NCBI GenBank assembly: GCA_031262635.1
Contig: JAISHN010000039.1
Coordinates: forward strand, 1-7,144
Direction of reading: 5' to 3'
Length of the DNA: 7,144 bases
Origin: Holosporaceae bacterium
Lineage (GTDB): Bacteria > Pseudomonadota > Alphaproteobacteria > UBA3830
A program made the position numbers and the translations under genes. Below are positions 4,496-7,144 of the stretch, piece by piece. Within the stretch, counting starts at the first letter, position 1. Each line of letters begins with the position of its first letter. Under the pieces are notes generated by a model. It saw only the letters and a program-made list of their open reading frames with translations. It searched no databases and was not told where the DNA came from.

Positions 4496-6928
4496 ATGAA
4501 AACTTGGTCTAAATCAGATTTAATCGGTCTAGCCTTCCTGATTTTCGGGATAGTCGCTCTTATATTTTCAAACTCTAGCGTTTTAACGACCGCGTCGCTG
4601 CTGATCTCGGCGGTTCTTCTCTTAAATAGCGTCTACGGAGCAAGGTATGATTTCGCGCGATACAGAGACATTTTATGCCATTATCAGGCGGCGTTGTCGT
4701 GTTCGCCGGACGGATGGATCGCGTGGAATATAGACAACGAATACATCGGTTCTTCTAAAAAACTAAGATCGTTTTTTGGAATCGAAAAAATGGGCGACAT
4801 TTACATATCCGACATTTTAGCGGCCGTCGATTCAGACGACGCGGGAGATTTATCTCTCGACTTCAACAGATTGAAAAAACAAGGCTTAAATTTCAAGTTA
4901 GTAGTAAAAACCGCCGCGGACGGAAGCGAGATCGAAGTTCGCGGCTCTCGCATGATCGTAAACGGCCTTGAAACAATTGCGTTATGGTGCTCCAATATCA
5001 CGGCGGAATTCAATTTCGTCAACTCCGCGGAGAAAGAGCTGGCGGAGGCAAAAAAACGCGAAAATTCTATGCGAGAAATTCTCGACGCTTTGCCGCTTCC
5101 GATTTGGAGACGCGATAGGAATCTGAGGATCATATATTGCAACCAAACTTACGCGGATTATTTAAACGTTAGCGTCGAAAAAATTACGGCCGACAACGCG
5201 CCGCTAGCCCCGGGCAATTTGTTCGGCCAGGGGCATTCTCTAGCCGAAAACGCTAAGAAAAGCGCTCGGCCGCAAACAATATCGCAATCCATTTCCGTAA
5301 ACGGAGTTCGCAAGAAAATCTCGATGCGCGAATGTCCGACGAACGGCGGCGGATTGATCGGCTATGCGACGGACATAACTTCCGAGGAAGCGCTGGCGGC
5401 AAATTTGGACAAAGCGGAGGCTGCAAACTGCGAAGTTCTAGAAAATTTATCGACGGCGATCGCTATATTCGGAGAAAATACGCGTCTGACGTTCTTCAAC
5501 GACGCGTACCGGCGACTCATGAAATTAGAGGTCGGATGGCTGCGTTCAAAGCCGACTTACGGCGAAACTCTGGACGAATTGAGAAATAATCGCCAATTGC
5601 CGGAACAAGCGGATTATCAAGCGTTTAAGAAGACTCAACTTGCGTTGTTTAAGTCTCTTTCAGGCCCCACTCAGGAGCTTGCGCATCTTCCTAACGGAAA
5701 AACGCTGCGTCTGACGATCGCTCCGTATCCTCTCGGCGGATTGCTGTTTATTTACGAGGACGTTACCGATTCTCTCTCGCTGCAGCGTAGAAACGACTCG
5801 CTCCTAGCGGCTCAAAAAGAGATTGTGAACAATCTTTGCGAGGGAATAACAATTTACGGCAGCGACAATCGGTTAAAAGTCGCAAACGACGCTATGAAAA
5901 AAATCTGGAAGCTCGGCGACGGCGCTCCTAAGGGAACGCACATCTCGGAAACCCTGGATCTTATAAAAGACGATTTAGATTACGACGAAGATTGGAAAGA
6001 ATTCCGCGAAAACGCCGTGAGCGCTCTGACAGACAGGATCGTCAAAACCGGAAAACTAAGAAAAAAAGACGGCTCGACGATTCTGTTTTCCTACTTTCCG
6101 CTGCCCGACGGATCTCATATGCACAGCTTCGTAGATATAACCGGCAGTTGCGAGCTTGAAAAAACGAAAATCGAAAGAGACTCGGCGTTAAAGACGGCGA
6201 AAGAACAGCGATTCGAATTCGTTTCCGGCGTTTCGCTCGAGCTTAAAGAGCCGCTTAGCGCGTTAATCGGCTTCTCCGAACTGATGCTTCGTCAATATTT
6301 TGGAGTTTTAAACGAAAAGCAGCTGGAGCACTGTCAATGTATATTCGCGGCGGCCGTTCAGCTTCGCCGACTCCTCGACGACCTGCTTGAAATGAGCGCC
6401 GCGGATTTAGATTCCGCTAATCTCGACGTTTCTTCATTTTCGATAACCGACGCTATAGAAGAAGTCCTCGCAAACCTCGAAAAAAGAATAGAAGAAAAAG
6501 ACATTGGATTAATAAAGACTTATCCCGAGCAAAAAGTAGAGTTTGCCGGAGATAAAACCCGCGTAAAACAAGCCGTGTACGCCATACTGACCGACGCGCT
6601 GCGAGCCGCTCCGCAGGAGGGGAAAATAGACATAATAGTCGCGGCCGACGAGGAAAAATTGAAGATTATTATAAAAGACGCGCGCTTTTCTCGCGGCGAC
6701 GTGAAAAATTCCAAACGATCTCGCGGTTTTATCAGAGCTGAAACGAGCGACGGAGCGAGCGCGCCTTTTGCGAAGTCGCTAATAGAATCCTGCGGCGGAA
6801 CGCTGAGAATCAGCTCGACCGCCGGATCGGGAACCAGCGTCGTCTGCTTTCTTCCGCTAAAATCAGAGAAAAAACCGCCGGAAGCCGCGTTAGACGCCGC
6901 CGGTTTTCAGGACGTTGTGAATTCCTGA
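4496..6928 (+). CDS. divL: DivL-like multi-PAS membrane pseudo-histidine kinase
   Basis: This 810-residue inner-membrane sensor is probably DivL, which in alphaproteobacteria reads DivK phosphorylation and controls CckA and thus CtrA. Two N-terminal membrane segments (about 8-26 and 31-48) are followed by four PAS-like domains (about 62-172, 190-300, 312-428, 440-555), a DHp helix pair (about 572-640) and a C-terminal ATPase-like domain (about 645-790). The H-box FVSGVSLELKEPL aligns without gaps to the classical F-x-x-x-VSHELRTPL, placing Leu581 (CTC, 6236-6238) where the phospho-acceptor His should be; Caulobacter DivL has Tyr there. YFGVLNEKQLEH follows, as in DivL and PleC/DivJ-type DHp domains. 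The ATPase domain is also degraded: the N-box Asn is Asp700 and the DxGxG box reads DARFS, although the final GGTLRISSTAGSGTSVVCFLP-like G-box survives. ATG 4496 is preferred over TTG 4490, which abuts the ribosome-binding bases. No tsaE-like gene follows before the IS. The general class is near certain; the DivL identity is less so. Confidence 0.8.
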   Translation: MKTWSKSDLIGLAFLIFGIVALIFSNSSVLTTASLLISAVLLLNSVYGARYDFARYRDILCHYQAALSCSPDGWIAWNIDNEYIGSSKKLRSFFGIEKMGDIYISDILAAVDSDDAGDLSLDFNRLKKQGLNFKLVVKTAADGSEIEVRGSRMIVNGLETIALWCSNITAEFNFVNSAEKELAEAKKRENSMREILDALPLPIWRRDRNLRIIYCNQTYADYLNVSVEKITADNAPLAPGNLFGQGHSLAENAKKSARPQTISQSISVNGVRKKISMRECPTNGGGLIGYATDITSEEALAANLDKAEAANCEVLENLSTAIAIFGENTRLTFFNDAYRRLMKLEVGWLRSKPTYGETLDELRNNRQLPEQADYQAFKKTQLALFKSLSGPTQELAHLPNGKTLRLTIAPYPLGGLLFIYEDVTDSLSLQRRNDSLLAAQKEIVNNLCEGITIYGSDNRLKVANDAMKKIWKLGDGAPKGTHISETLDLIKDDLDYDEDWKEFRENAVSALTDRIVKTGKLRKKDGSTILFSYFPLPDGSHMHSFVDITGSCELEKTKIERDSALKTAKEQRFEFVSGVSLELKEPLSALIGFSELMLRQYFGVLNEKQLEHCQCIFAAAVQLRRLLDDLLEMSAADLDSANLDVSSFSITDAIEEVLANLEKRIEEKDIGLIKTYPEQKVEFAGDKTRVKQAVYAILTDALRAAPQEGKIDIIVAADEEKLKIIIKDARFSRGDVKNSKRSRGFIRAETSDGASAPFAKSLIESCGGTLRISSTAGSGTSVVCFLPLKSEKKPPEAALDAAGFQDVVNS

Positions 6929-7037
6929 GCGCGTTTTTCGTTCGTTTTAAAAACCCGCCTAAAGGATTAAAAGAATCGATTTAGAGCGGAGATATCAAGA
7001 ATTCTCGTTATCCTAAAACGCCTTTTTACGTCATCGC

Positions 7038-7067
7038 TGTAGAAGTCAAGTAATTCGTTACATTTTT
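7038..7067 (+). repeat. Terminal inverted repeat of the right IS copy (left end)
   Basis: Thirty bases matching the reverse complement of 222-251 with two mismatches, at the 13th and 21st positions. It is directly preceded by ACGTCATCGC, which resembles the outer end CGTCATCCT of the palindromic repeats. Confidence 0.85.
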
Positions 7068-7104
7068 GGTTAAGTTAACTAACTAAGAATGGAGGGAATA
7101 GACG

Positions 7105-7144
7105 ATGACGAACAAAGGGTTGATATCGGAGACGTTGGCGAGGA
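7105..7144 (+). CDS. Transposase, N-terminal start only (runs off the window)
   Basis: The frame starts MTNKGLISETLAR and remains open to the end of the window. It has the best ribosome-binding site of the region, GGAGGG at 7091-7096, eight bases before ATG. An upstream ATG at 7089 is in another frame and overlaps that site, so it is not favoured. Its position just inside an IS left end identifies it as the transposase, probably the same type as the fragment at 3-239. Too short to identify by sequence alone. Confidence 0.65.
   Translation, partial: MTNKGLISETLAR

Larger units (their letters stand above)
7038..7144 (+). mobile_element. Left end of a second, same-family insertion sequence
   Basis: The element begins TGTAGAAGTCAA and its first 30 bases match the reverse complement of the right end of the IS at 1-251 at 28 positions. 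It is oriented the same way as that copy and continues beyond the window. It starts 110 bases after the DivL-like gene; those 110 bases contain no start codon of a following plus-strand gene, so whatever originally followed is separated by the IS. Confidence 0.85.

Noticed and set aside
6929..7037. A gene following divL, such as tsaE, or a terminator
   Set aside because: The 109 bases contain no plus-strand start codon with a ribosome-binding site. The GTTTTT/AAAAAC pairing near 6932-6953 lacks a following T-run.

Overview
The window looks like an alphaproteobacterium of moderate GC content, most likely an obligate or host-associated lineage (Holosporales- or Rickettsiales-like). This is inferred from three things: a DivL-type pseudokinase, which is an alphaproteobacterial cell-cycle protein; a divergent FolC; and loose gene packing with many insertion-sequence remnants and palindromic 'ggatccttcgctgcgctcaggatgacg'-like repeats. 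TGG encodes Trp and TGA ends two genes, so the standard code applies.

Layout. Positions 1-251 are the right end of an insertion sequence (IS) whose transposase is interrupted by TGA. Positions 252-686 hold repeats only, ending in an AT-rich leader. folC (folate biosynthesis) runs from 687 to 1934 on the + strand and is followed by a likely terminator. A small secreted protein of unknown function (2231-2782, +) follows after 296 bp. Positions 2783-3220 contain a probable bidirectional terminator and then a 263-bp MITE-like element (2951-3213) with 22-bp imperfect terminal inverted repeats ending in TA. Nested in it is a 92-bp palindromic repeat that is 75/77 identical, in inverted orientation, to the copy at 252-328. 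A secreted coiled-coil protein with a disordered tail (3221-4249, -) is transcribed divergently from a large membrane-bound multi-PAS pseudo-histidine kinase, probably DivL (4496-6928, +). Their shared AT-rich region carries plausible promoters and CtrA-like boxes. From 7038 a second IS of the same family begins in the same orientation as the first; 28 of its first 30 terminal bases match.

Functional picture. The genes do not form one pathway. folC is housekeeping. The DivL-like protein would act in the CckA-ChpT-CtrA phosphorelay; its phospho-acceptor His position is Leu and its ATP-binding boxes are degraded, so it should act as a non-catalytic signalling scaffold. The two exported proteins are lineage-specific candidates for envelope or host-interaction roles. 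The whole 6.8-kb block lies between two directly oriented IS copies and contains an inverted repeat pair, so deletion, mobilisation or inversion is possible.

The strongest observations are the His-to-Leu DivL pseudokinase, the CtrA-like site over the promoter of the secreted coiled-coil gene, the flanking IS pair and the nested MITE/repeat structure. I see no CRISPR array, defence system, tRNA or rRNA.
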